This document shows, piece by piece, positions 33,743 through 44,848 of a stretch of DNA of 64,000 bases. The DNA lies in the NCBI GenBank assembly GCA_951230915.1, contig OX579634.1, positions 53,953,570 to 54,017,569 on the forward strand, read 5' to 3'. The stretch's first letter is position 1. Each line of letters opens with the position of its first letter. The notes beneath the pieces are model-generated. The model worked only from the letters and a program-made list of their open reading frames with translations, ran no database searches and was not told the origin of the DNA. Both the position numbers and the translations under genes were made by a program. This DNA is from Antitrichia curtipendula (Eukaryota; Streptophyta; Bryopsida; Hypnales; Leucodontaceae).

Positions 33743-34808
33743 CTTAATTGCATTGCAAATTCATGACTCTCTCACCTACCAAGTACCACATGGGAGATTG
33801 TGCAAAGAATTTCATAATGTCTACAACCCAACAAATTCTTCTTCCTACACTGCAATAAGGCCCATTCTCTATCACAAGAACTACATTCACAATTGTGTTT
33901 CTCTTTGTGAATTGGAACATTCTTGTGAATTGAAGCACTGCGTTTACATTCTTAGGGTGAGAGAGCACAATGCCTAGGCGCAAGAGAACTTCCTCAAAAA
34001 TCAATGTACCTCACTTTAACTTCACAACTTTGTTTCTTCAAATTGTGCATCACCATTTTTGATTCTACATCTCAAAATTAAGGAAGGACGATTTTTTAAC
34101 AAATATCGTACTGATTCAGTGGCTTCATACCTGCGTACTATAATCGTACATATTACGTGTACTTAGACGCACTGAATTAGTGCCAAAACAATGAATATCA
34201 ATAACGTATGATTCTTGTACTATTATCAGTATAGTTTAGGTGCATTTTGGATATCACATTTGTATAATTAAAGTACATCAATCGTACGCTTTTGGAAAAC
34301 TTTTTAATGACACTGATTCAGTGCGTCTAAATACAAGTAATATGTACGATTATAGTACGCAGGTATGAAGCCACTGAATCAATACAATATTTGTTAAAAA
34401 ATCGTCCTTCCTTAAGTTTGATTAGTAAGTGGAATTGCATTTGTGTCATTCCAGGTTGCATGGGATGGATTGCCCATTCGTCAAAGCTGCAAATTGCTTG
34501 CCCAAGATTCTGCAGGCCTCTCCAATTTGCAATCTGCATCCCGTAGTCCATCACCCCCAATTCTTTCAAATGAAGGGCTTGAAGATTATCCAACACCTCT
34601 ATGCGTGCCTCTATCACCACAACAAGTTGAAGAGAGTTTTTTCAATGACTACACTGACACTATTGGCGATTTCAACAAAGAATTTATGGACAACCAAGAG
34701 CATGAAATTGAAGGTAGAGAATCGAGCTGTGAAAATCTTAATGAAGATGATTTTGATGAAGGCCCCTATTCCTCCCATGAACTCCGCAGTTTGGATGATC
34801 TTTTGTAG
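33743..34808 (+). CDS. Unknown cargo gene of the piggyBac element, two exons visible
   Basis: Exon 33743-33956 follows a possible acceptor (TTCAATTTAG), and exon 34455-34808 ends at TAG. The join AGG/GTGAGA...TTCCAG/GTT is phase 0 and keeps one frame. The deduced C-terminal part (about 190 aa) has a Cys/His-rich patch (HNCVSLCELEHSCELKHC), then a Ser/Pro-rich stretch, and ends in an acidic Glu/Asp tail with ELRSLDDLL. Upstream exons, if any, were not identified. The 498-bp intron is mostly a nested TTAA MITE. I do not recognise the family. It could be an element-encoded accessory protein or a captured host gene fragment; spurious coding is possible but less likely given the frame-keeping splice. 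Confidence 0.45.
34078..34415. mobile_element. TTAA MITE with very long inverted ends, in an intron
   Basis: TTAA at 34078-34081 and 34412-34415. The ends GGAAGGACGATTTTTTAACA and its complement continue inward for over 100 bp with few mismatches, including TGATTCAGTGGCTTCATACC, so the element can fold almost completely. It has no coding capacity. It lies within the predicted intron 33957-34454 of the cargo gene. A TTAA duplication suggests piggyBac mobilisation, but the end sequence differs from family 1. Confidence 0.75.
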
Positions 34809-36041
34809 CCTCCAGAATTGCTTCACAATCCAAGTCACATTGCAGAACAATCTCGGAGATCAAATCAACAAAACGCAATTTTCATACATAAAGAGTCGAA
34901 CAAGAATTCTGTTGACAACACCACTATGCAGGAGGGCGAACTCCAAGCCGCAACTAAAGTAGACGTCAATGCAGTGGAGGGCGGCAGGGCTTTTTATGGG
35001 GGCGAAATTTCGCCAAACTGTCAGAAATCTGACCTATTTGGCTTCATCCCTCTAAAAACTGGCCTCTCCAGTGAGGCCAGCAAGAGGGATACAAGTCCAA
35101 AAAAAAAGCCCTGGAGAGCGGGGAGCTTCAGCGGAGCGTGTCCCCAATTGGGGAGCTCTTTGGAAGCGCGTCCCCGACTCGAGAGCTCGGTGGCAGCATG
35201 TCCCCGACTTGGGAGCGTCCAAGGCCGTAGCACCTGAGCAGGCAGCACAGAGGTTAGCTCTGGTCCTCCCTATTTTTTGTTGTTTTTTCTTTCCATCTTC
35301 TTCCTGTTTGTTTAAATTTTGCAATTCTTTTGTTCTAAGGTGAGTTGACTTCTAGCTCGTTCCCAAGGAAAAACGCTGAAATTTTTTATTTGCCACGCAT
35401 GATGAAATTTGCGAATGTTGAAATCATTTTTGCTATTATAGGCCCCAAATTAGCAATGAGAGGTGTAGAAAATAAATTATTGAAGCATACAGTTGTTTAT
35501 TTATTTTTGTAGTTATGTAAGACCACTTTGGACTTTGGAAATATGCACCACTTCAAGGACTTTGGAAATATGAACAAGAGGGTCAATTCACCACGGCCTT
35601 TTTTTCAATTGACCATGTTATAAGCAGTATTGGTTCAATTTGTTTTTGTTTTCATCCTTGTTCAGTTTTTATGTTCTTTGCTACCATATTATCTCCTATC
35701 TCCGGTTGTCAATTTTTTGTTAAACGTCCATGATCTTTTTGGGTTGATTCCTCTTTTCTATTTATAATTTTATTCCTTTTTATCTTCTTTTTACAGTTTT
35801 ACATTTTTATTTTTATTTTTTCTCCATATTTGGTTTTCTTCTTGATTCTAAACCGTAGTGCACCTCTTCTTCTTTGTATAACCAAGCAATGATCCTCACT
35901 ATAAGGAATTTTTTGGGACACTTTAGGTCCCTTCTTGAAGGTGAGAGAAGCGACAATGTCATAGGTAAACAATGTCACCAACTGCTTGGTCTAGTTTGAA
36001 AAGGGGACATGCAAATTGTGATGAAATTCTAAGGCAAAAAC
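34809..36041. other. Spacer between cargo gene and transposase
   Basis: 34930-35250 is GC-richer and holds a short internal duplication: three similar units around TTGGGGAGCTC / CGAGAGCTCGG / CTTGGGAGC. Frames of up to 139 codons there (34818-35237) look like products of this repeat. 35250-36041 is T-rich and may be the promoter or leader of the transposase. Confidence 0.35.
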
Positions 36042-38136
36042 ATGTGGCATAATATGAGAGAAGAGCACCTGGACAAGGGTTTCTTTGGGTATGATTTGAC
36101 ACACGGCAATTTCAAATTTGTAGATGACAGTGGGAGCGAACTTCACATTGAGTATCCCGAGCTTGATTATAGTGAGGACAAAGAAGAAGATGATGATGGC
36201 AATGACGAGGACGTTAATAGCATCAAATATATATATATCGGGATTCTACTTGGTAGCAAGGATTTTTTACATATGATCCGAAACCTCAAGAATTTCTTGG
36301 TTCTTTGAGGGCCACTTTTCATGGATGTCAGTTCCCCAATTTTTCCACATTATTCGAGTTGTTTTGGCCCGCATGGATTTTATGTGACATTGTGACAAAG
36401 ACAAATTGGTATGCCACGGCGGTAAATACTGATGGGGAGACATATGGGGGGCCACATTGGCAGAATCTTACAGTATTGGAATTGAGAGTTTTTTTGGCCA
36501 TCATATTATACATGGGTATGAGGCACTAGCCGAATGTGAAGTCTTTTTGGTATACAAAAGGCTCTATTTTTCACTGTCCTACCATTTTTGAGTTGATGTC
36601 CCAAAACCTGTTCCAGTTACTCACGAAATGCTTGCATGTTATGAATCCATCGTGGTATGAGAGTGATAAGACACAGCCGGGATATGACAAAATGGGACAA
36701 ATGAGGTGGCTACTGAATGCAATGAGGGAGAATTGTTAGAGAGCGTGGAATATTAGTAAATTCAGTACAGTAGATGAAATGATGAATCGTTACTAGGGAA
36801 CTTATTGCCTTGCAAGGCAGTGCATGCCGCAAAAACCGCAGAAGTGGGGCTTGAAGGTCTGGTGCTTGGCAGATGTGAAATCCAAATTTGTTTCCAATTT
36901 TGAGGTTTATTGTGGAAAGAATCCTTTGGTTGAAGAAGATATGCAAAGGGCATGGGGGTATAGCAAAGTATGATTGGCACACAACGTTGTGTTGCGTTTA
37001 CTAGTACAAAACGAGGGTCCCGGGCATGTAATTGTCATGGACAAATTTTTTTCTACCATTGCCTTTTTCAAAGATCTATGGGACAAAAAAATCTATGCAA
37101 CATGCACAATGAGGGCCAATCGTGTGGACCTTCTACAGTCTTTCAAGGACATGAAGGCTTTCAATAGAAATGAGCAAGGCACACTAGATTGGCGCATGCA
37201 CGATTCAAGGAAAATGAGCAGCATAATATGGAAGGACAAGAAAGCGGTTATCATCATTTCGACACATGTAGTACCAATACAATTTCCATGTGAATTTCCA
37301 GTAGCAGCTATCCCACGTTGTCATGGCTCTGAGCGGAAGAACATTCAGTCATCACCAGTGCATGTTGAATATACAACATATATACATAGTGTGGACGTGG
37401 CAGATCAATTACGTGCTTCATATACATGCCAAACCCAATCCCACAAGTGATGACACTGGGTTTGTTTTTTCTTTGTCGACATTAGCATTGTGAACATGTA
37501 CATCATTTATATGGACAAGTGCAAGACACAAGATACTTCAAAGCATCCAATGACGCATTTGCAATTTTGCACTGAATTGTGCGAATCATTGACTACGAGA
37601 TGGCTTCGAAAGAGACATACCAAATTTAAAGAAGCACCCTGCAGTAGGCAAGTGTGCTATCCAGCATTTACCCAAGTCCAAAATCCTTGCGTGGTTTGCA
37701 ATAACAGCTCACTGCCATTGACAAGACTTAAAATATATTGCCCTATTTGTGGCAATAAGTTCATGTGTTGGCGGAAAGGATGCTTCCAAAAATACCATGA
37801 GAATCTTCTTGGAGATGATATTGAACAAGTAAGTGTCAATTACACATTCATTTTTTATAATGTTGGTGTTTGGCCATTTTTCATTCACTAGCAAATGTTG
37901 CATTAAAGTCTACTTACAATTGAAATGAAAAAAAAAAATTGTATTATGAATTTACGATGATTTTAGGATATTTTTTTCGGCAAGAACTACTAATTTCCAA
38001 AAAGTTGAGAATATTTTAGAATGCTCAAATGTTGTCGTTCATGGCCTTCTTACATTTTTTTTTGGACTTGTAGGAGATATGCATCACTCTGGAATTTCAA
38101 GAAGTTTTTTTCAAGCTTTCTGTGCAAGCACTATAG
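36042..38136 (+). pseudogene. piggyBac (DDE_Tnp_1_7) transposase, decayed
   Basis: The N-terminal acidic part (36042-36235, EDKEEDDDGNDED) is in one frame. After an apparent indel in an AT microsatellite near 36230, the rest reads in another frame: FFTYDPKPQEFLGSL, then TNWYA, then LADVKSKFVSNFEVYCGKNP (first catalytic Asp), HVIVMDKFFST (second), VDVADQLRASYT (third), and HWVCFFFVDISIVNMYIIY. The C-terminal Cys cluster is CVVC...CPIC...KGC...YH. In-frame stops lie at 36527, 36737, 36794 (TAG), 36971, 37448 and 37451 (TGA). A GTAAGT donor after 37828 joins in phase to 38074-38136, ending in TAG. Identity as piggyBac is firm; the copy cannot make a full protein. Confidence 0.88.
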
Positions 38137-38389
38137 GAGGAGGCTCAAAAACAATTCAGGCAGTAAGAACCGCCCCTACAGAAGTGTCCAAAACAGTGTA
38201 CCTGGGATGTAGAAATAGAAACTACTTCATGTGGTGAGAAACTGCCAACCCATGTGTGTGATTTTAGGCTATTGAACAGGTGACATGGTTCATCATCATG
38301 TGTGATTTTACTCATAATAAAGACTTGAATTTGGTGAGTTCTGCATAATGACTTTGAAATGTCAAAAAATAGCAAGAAAAATTGCAAAA

Positions 38390-38905
38390 ACACATTTGAG
38401 GCTGAACCTCCTTCTACTAAAATGCTTCTCAATCACTCATAACATCTTGTATTGATGTGAAATTTTAACCACGCAAACTAGACTAGTATGCGCAACTTTT
38501 CCAAATTCTTTTATTAGAAACGGACATTGTTTGAAGAAGAAACAAGCCGCCAAACCTCACTGTAATCCAAAAATGTCGTGATTTTAAACTTCAAATTGCT
38601 CTCAAACGTTCAAAACAACTTGGATTAACATGAAAATCTTACCACAACAACTAGACTTCAAGGGAAACATAACCCAACAATTTTTGTTGAAAAATAACAT
38701 TGGATGAAGAAGATACAAGCCCCGAAAGTTTCAGCCATCAAATGCAGTTTCGTGGACTCAAATTGGACTTGTGAGCTTTGATTGGCTTTCAAAAAATCAG
38801 TACATCTTATATTGATCTGAAAATTTTACCACACAGACTAGAAGAAAGAACGCAAATTTTCCAATCATTTTATTGAATTTGGACATCATATGCAAAAGTT
38901 ACAGC
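38390..38905 (+). repeat. Three-module repeat shared with 1960-2470
   Basis: Starts near 'gaggctgaacctccttctac' and ends near GCAAAAGTTACAGCACTCTG. It parallels 1960-2470 almost throughout, with three internal modules. Here it lies downstream of the transposase inside the 7.7-kb element, so the element at 1520-2513 and this element share internal sequence despite different termini. Confidence 0.7.
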
Positions 38906-40630
38906 ACTCTGAATTGCATTTGAAACTATGTGAAAAAACCTTGGGGTGTTTAGCGGTTGCAATAAATTTTGATTTACAATCGGGAGTGAATTGAATGTAA
39001 TCGTATAGTGAATCATTCTTAGAATCATTGTTTCCATTTAAAGGCATGGTTAGGATCATTCTTAAACTCATTGGCTCCATTCAATGGCATGTTTTGATTG
39101 ATTACAATTGCACCTATGAGCATTAATAGGGACCTATGCAACTCTGACTTTGAAAAATCATATCTTATTCATTTCAAGTCAGAAAATTAAACTTAAAATT
39201 TTCAGTGTTGTATTCCTCATTTCTCTTTCTTCTACAAAAATGTAAAAAATCTTTGGGTCCACCCATTTTTGTACAGAGGTCTTTTTTCCCTTAGATGAAG
39301 CCTTTCTGAGCCTTCTACCTTACTCTCTATCAATCCAGGGAGTAAGGTAGGATGCTCTAAAATGGACCATTTACGGGTTGTTCCACCTTTTTCATATGCT
39401 TCTGTAGACCTTAAGATTTTTTGCATATTTTACAGAGAAAGATAAATGGATGCGGCATCTAACACAAGTGGTTTCATAATTTTCCAAACAATATTGAATT
39501 AGTTATGATTTTTTAAAGTTTTTGGTTCTAGACACCTATTTATGACCGTAGGTCTGACAAAATCAGCACACATGCGGCCTATAAAGGGAGATGAGGAAAC
39601 CAAGAATAAACATGGCGATTTGCAATAAGTAACAAGCAAGGGTTCTTAAAGCGACCATACTTATATCCAATCAATTTCAGATTTTGCATTCTCCAAATAA
39701 AGTAGTTTGCCTGTGAACTTCTTATTTAAATACTTAAATGTCCACCTATCACTACATTTAAGAATGAACCTAACCACATGCTTTAACCATCCACATTTAA
39801 CCTTTAAAGCAATCTTAAACATACTTTAAGTTGTTCCCACTTTATCTTCAGTCCATTAAAGTCTGTCATAGATCCATATTAGGACCACTTGAAGTTCATT
39901 TTATACCTAAATATAGGGTCGGTTTAAAGAAGATGGGCGCTTTTAGAGCACACTACCTTATGCCTCATGCTTCCAGTGACTCCTATGAGGTCTCCAAGTC
40001 CACATGCATGGTATGATGAAATTTATTGTGAAACTACAAAGGTGGCAGTTGATTCAAATAGATGAAGGACCTTCTGTGAAGGTGGGAAGCTCCTGCGTTC
40101 CCAATGTTGAGAACGCAGTGGGGAACATACTGGGTTTTACAAGGAACATCATGGACCCGTTTTTGGTAGTTGCCCAATGACATTTTCCATTTTGTTCATA
40201 CCATAGGTCTTTGAAATTGCATAGAATGTAGGTAAAGTGTTTTTTTCCAATTTTTTTTTTGGATCTTGTGAATAATGACTGCATCTTTCTACCTACTGTT
40301 GGGATTTGTCAGATTTCAAAGAATGGGCTACGAAATCTCATTGCAAAAAAAAGTATTATATTGTCATTTTTCACATTATAGTTGCATTGCAAGATTTTTT
40401 GGGAGGTGTTATAAGTCTCCAAATTTGCTGAAAATTGGTGGACATGTTCCTAACATGATCTAACATATGTTAGATTTTTAAATTCAAAGTCTGTAGTGCA
40501 AAAAATTTCAACAAATGGCAGTCAAAGTCATCTGAAATTTCAGGGCAGCACCCAAAAAAAAATTTCCCCGAACTTTGAATGCAATTTTCTTCCAATCCGT
40601 ATGGTCAAACTTGTCCTGGGACTTTAGGGG
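38906..40630. other. Right part of the piggyBac element, non-coding
   Basis: No gene recognised. 39430-39540 carries words of the 12670/13725 repeat. From about 40050 to 40630 the sequence follows copy D: the 'gaaggtgggaagctcc' region, then 'tggcagtcaaagtcatctga', then the terminus. It holds the right end of the 7.7-kb element. Confidence 0.5.
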
Positions 40631-40634
40631 TTAA

Positions 40635-40855
40635 AGGTTTTTTTCTGCCCCCCAAATTGAAAAAAAAAAGGCTTTTTGTGCCATAACTTTTGCTCACAAA
40701 CTTTGATTGACATAAAAATTGAATTTTTGGAAAGCTAATGTGTTTTTCTATCTTCACAAAAAAAATTCAGAAAATCACGACAATTATTGAGACCATAGGA
40801 ACCTACGTGAAATCCATTTTGTCCCTAGAAGGGACAATGGGAATTTAGGGGTTAA
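40635..40855 (-). mobile_element. piggyBac-like MITE copy F, right half of split copy
   Basis: This continues copy F after the 7.7-kb insertion with the expected family sequence: GCCATAACTTTTGCTC, the 'ggaaagctaatgtgtttttctatctt' region, 'gagaccataggaacctac', then palindrome GTCCCTAGAAGGGAC and terminus CAATGGGAATTTAGGGG-TTAA (40852-40855). Copies A and M show the same sequence uninterrupted. Confidence 0.75.
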
Positions 40856-41089
40856 GAAAATCCCAAAGAAGGTTTTCGAAAAATATAGGAAGGGACCTTG
40901 CATAATGTTATGTATTAGAGTTGAAGCAAAATCTGTCCTATAGTATTGTGTTGATGATTCCTTAGGAAAGGCAGGGCTTGGATACTATAAGACATTAAGG
41001 TAAACATATTTCCTATAAAATATTACCCAAATAGAATAAGAATGCATTGCAAAGTAATTTATGTAGGAAAATTAGGCAAAAGAAAGTCC

Positions 41090-42373
41090 TCAAAAGTTGA
41101 CAACTTCGTTTAAACTGGTATCCAAGCTCCACCTTCCACCAAGTACTAACAAAGTTGGTACATGAGATTTAAGGCTGCAGAAGGTGGCAATTTCAAGACT
41201 GCACTCCAAAATCTTGTAAGGTAACTTGGGACGACTCTCCGTTGCGGTCAAAAAGAATTCCTTTACACTCAATTTGGTAACAAGTCTACAAATGGCAACG
41301 CAAGAAAATTGACAGTACTTCCTCGTACAAAATAGAGAATAGAAGCATTCAACTAAGCGACACCTGAAGTGCAGGCCAGCATTTCCAGAGTTCGAAACAA
41401 AGAATCCGCTCTGCAAGTGAAGTGTAGACTACATACCCGCAATGGGATGTAAGTAAAATTTCGGAAATAAGGATGTCACATAACAGTATCATATGTGCGT
41501 TCATGATGCAACTAGAGACTAATCGTCTCTTCCGTCTTCACAAGGCCAAAGCCAAGGCTATTTTCACGAAGGCAAGGCAAGATGAGGGGCAAGCATCTGA
41601 GCCAAAGCTAGCTTCTTCCCCAACACCTCGCAACTAAAAGTGTTTAAAATCTCATACAAACCAAAATTAGGGCTCCAGTACCCTAGCACCAGCCTCGCCT
41701 CTGTTGCAGGGCTAGTTCATGCTCCGCCATCGCCCTTGCCGTCACCCAGTTGCAACTGCAATCGTGTTTCGTGAAGATATCGATGCAGCCCTGAAGCTCA
41801 AAGGATGCAATCTCTTCGACGAATTTGCAGTAATTTCAAGCCCTAATCCTGCATATCATTAGCCCGGGCTTCTTCAACAGCATAGTTTGGGGAACTGCTT
41901 CTTCGACTGCCGCCCGGGGATTTGAAACCCTGAACCTGCAGGCTTTAGTTTCAGCTTCTTCACCACCAGAGCTTGGCAAAGTGGGAAAGTGCTTCTTCGA
42001 CTGCCGCTCGTGAATTGAAACCTACACCTGCACATACTTAGCTCCTGCTTCTTCACCACCATAGCTTGGGAAACGGCTTCTTCGGCTTCTTCGACTGCCG
42101 CCCCACTTTGGTGGCAGATCGCATCCTAAGCTCTCGCTTCGGACTCTCAGACAGCGGAACATGCGCAGCAGCGGCAGTGGAGCTCCCATTCAACGAGCAC
42201 GCGCGGTGCAGCCACGTGAAGGAGGCGGTGGAGCGAGCTTGCGTTACCACAGGCGACCGCAGCGTCGATCTGTCGGAGTCGGAGCCTTCCGTGACGCGCA
42301 CCCGCGTGTAAAACGGCGCGTATTTCCTCAACACGCGATTGCTACGGAGCGCCATGTCCTGAAGCCTAAACAA
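41090..42373 (-). pseudogene. Possible decayed gene, GC-richer, minus strand
   Basis: The DNA is clearly richer in G+C than its flanks. On the minus strand, a 106-codon frame (42053-42373; inner ATG at about 42355) begins MALRSNRVLRKYAPFYTRVR. It runs into three tandem units of about 100 bp (41860-42100) that each encode a variant of GRQSKKxFPKL. Further on, a 108-codon frame (41090-41416) contains SRPKLPYKILECSLEIATFC. I do not recognise a family, and no complete exon chain could be joined. It may be a lineage-specific gene, a fragment or gene debris. Confidence 0.25.
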
Positions 42374-42510
42374 GATGCACTAGCGAGTTCTAGTAGTGTG
42401 CGTTTTCCTCTGACAATGGCTTTCGTAAGCACGCCAGGACTATCAGCATTCAGTGAACAAGTCTATCTGAGTTTCAGGCAAAGGCGTTTCTTGTGATGGA
42501 ATTGGGTCAC

Positions 42511-42790
42511 AGAGTATAGAGATCTACACTTTCATACGAAACTCCGAGCAATATATATACCCATCCACACCCTTTGCAAACGCTCCACCACTCCAGAAGT
42601 TAAAAGAGATCCGATTGGATTCAACAACTGACCACAGGGCAGCTTTCCAGTGCATAATGAGTCTATCCGAGACAAGAAAAGTGACTTCTTGCGATGGCAA
42701 TGCCGGTACAGAGAGTATAGAGATCTACACTACTTCCAGATGAAACTCGGAGCAATATATACACCCGTTGCAAAAGCTCCACCACTCTAG
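42511..42790 (-). promoter_or_regulatory. Tandemly duplicated TATA-containing segment
   Basis: A roughly 100-bp segment occurs twice 201 bp apart (AGAGTATAGAGATCTACAC at 42511 and 42712). Each copy contains, on the minus strand, a TATA-box-like TATATATTGCTC and a GGTGGAGC stretch. They lie upstream of the possible minus-strand gene at 41090-42373 and could be duplicated core promoters. This is inferred from position and sequence only. Confidence 0.35.
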
Positions 42791-42799
42791 ACGTTCAAT

Positions 42800-44848
42800 A
42801 GACACACGACTGTAGTCGATAACCACGGATGGGCTGGCTACGCCTGTCTTGACAGGAAATGACAACGAAGACCTTTTGGCCCAACCAGAGAAAATAGAAA
42901 CAAGCCTCGTTGTTATATTCTCAACGAGCTGGACAGATCCAGGATGAGAGCTTTAAGGTCGGACCACCCATTACCAACCAGGGATGGATTTCCAACCTGT
43001 AGAGGTAAGCTAATTCCGACCAGGCAGATTTTTTTGAGAATCGCTAGATTTAATGACATGCACGATACCCAAGGCTGCAAGGAGCAATTGCTAAATGCCA
43101 CGTGTTAGTTTAAAATTTGTATACATGAGTAGGAAGTAGTCTCTTCTATGATCGGAATTGCAAGACTCTACATATTGGGTGTTAGTTCAGAACACTTTTT
43201 GCCTTCTTAAATTCACAGAAATTTCAGTTTTGCAAATAAAATTCTGAAAATTCTACAATCACAATATTTTCTATCTTCCTACATGGGAAAAAATTCCATT
43301 GCACTAAATAGTTCACCATTTTCTCTACAGATCCTTAAGTGATTAGGTATGGGTGGTCCTACCTTACAGTTGCGCACGAATTGCACCCTCCACATCACGG
43401 CACTCTTCCACGTCACAAGTGCCAATTGTCTGTCTCCCCAGAAGCCTAACTTATTTATAATAAGTTGTCGCAATCCAGTCCACAAGTCAGTTCGAGTGAC
43501 ACGATCCAGGAGCTCGGCTGCTGCTGCTGCAGTGCTGCTGCAGTTGTTGGGTTGCAGCTTCAGGAAACACGGGCTGAGGAGAAAAAAGCGCTAAATGCTT
43601 GGCGAAGCAGTTCTCCTCCTTTGAGGGACGCTGCCCGACTGGACACGACTGGTGTGAATTGCTGGTAGGCAGCCGAATGTTTGGCTGAGAGGCGGCCGAG
43701 AGCAGCGAATTGATCACGTGGCGGAATTCGCGGAGATTTGTAGGAGGCGGATCCTGCGGAACTGGTGGGGTTTAACTTTAGTTCATAAAGTTGGCCTTTA
43801 TGGTTTCTGCGGTGGCTGCTGTCTGCTGGATGTACAGTAAGTCATTGACTTTATTCATCCATCCATGAAAGGTTCTGTTGGCATCAAGGTATGATCTCCT
43901 CTGAGTGGATTCTGACTTCTGAGCTGCTCAAGTGATAAGTAGTAGGGAGTATAAAATGACTTTCCTTGGACATTTACCATTTCGGCATGTACTCTACTTC
44001 CGTAGAGTACCGGTACTTTTATCACAGTAGGGGCACACCACATAAAGGAGCGGTATCAGCATTGTCCTCCACGAATGTCCTCTGCTACACATCACCACCA
44101 ATGATAGCCGCCCTTCTAGCTGATGAATCAATTAACTTTTGCCACAAATTGTGTTGCCCTAAATTCTTAGGGTGTGTTTTCACTTTGTGTTGAAGAACAT
44201 TGTTACTAAGGGTTTTAGGAACGAATTTAGACTTACTTCTGGACCAGGTTCACATAGCACACATCACCCCTAACACCAAGTACAAACATATCCTATGCAA
44301 AAGAGAACCATCTGGCATGGGCTAGATTCATCAAGGAAGTGCCAAACTTGAATTTCAACAAGAGGTCCACATCGCCCTAAACCAATCACAATATGACATG
44401 TGACACTTTTGACAAATATTTTTTTTAATTTAAACCAAATTTGACCTTACGTGTGCCGTATACACTACCTAAAAGGGATGTTACTTTCAACTTTTGAGTA
44501 TTGAAATCAGTCTTGACAATTTCTACTGTCCAAAAGAGAGATCCCCTTTGAAATCTGTGAGTAGATTCTGAGCTGTACAAGTGATACGGTAATTCGGTAC
44601 AACTTAAAATGACTTTCCTTGGCCCTTTAGCCATGTCTTCTACTTTTGTAGTACCGGTACTTTATTTGATGCTCCACTACAGTACAGTACAGTGATAATG
44701 TACCGGGTGGGATGAATGGTCCTTGTGTGGCCCCTGTGGCCCCCTTAAGTTCTGTGTGGCTGCAGTTGCAGTTGAACTAAAGCAACCAATCAGTTGCCCG
44801 AATTCAGTTGCTGGTTCTTTTTTCATTCAGACGGATCAATATGGTAAC
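42800..44848. other. GC-richer intergenic region, no gene called
   Basis: 43340-43850 is GC-rich, with a (GCT)n-like run near 43518-43550 and overlapping short frames (up to 81 codons) that I cannot assign. ATG at 43802 followed by a GTAAGT at about 43839 would make a tiny first exon, but nothing downstream continues it. A degenerate repeat (AAAATGACTTTCCTTGG ... TACCGGTACTTT) occurs at about 43953-44025 and 44606-44665. Confidence 0.35.

Larger units (their letters stand above)
32926..40630 (+). mobile_element. 7.7-kb piggyBac-type transposon
   Basis: Left end TCCCTAAAGTCCCATTG with palindrome GTCCCCTTAGGGGAC; right end CCTGGGACTTTAGGGG. Both are next to TTAA (32922-32925 and 40631-40634). 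The insertion splits an older family-1 MITE, and the two halves (32134-32925, 40635-40855) read through at a single TTAA. Cargo on the + strand is an unknown spliced gene (33743-34808) and a decayed piggyBac transposase (36042-38136). The GC-rich stretch at 33130-33370 may be a promoter. The right part (39900-40630) parallels copy D. A TTAA MITE (34078-34415) is nested inside. Confidence 0.8.
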
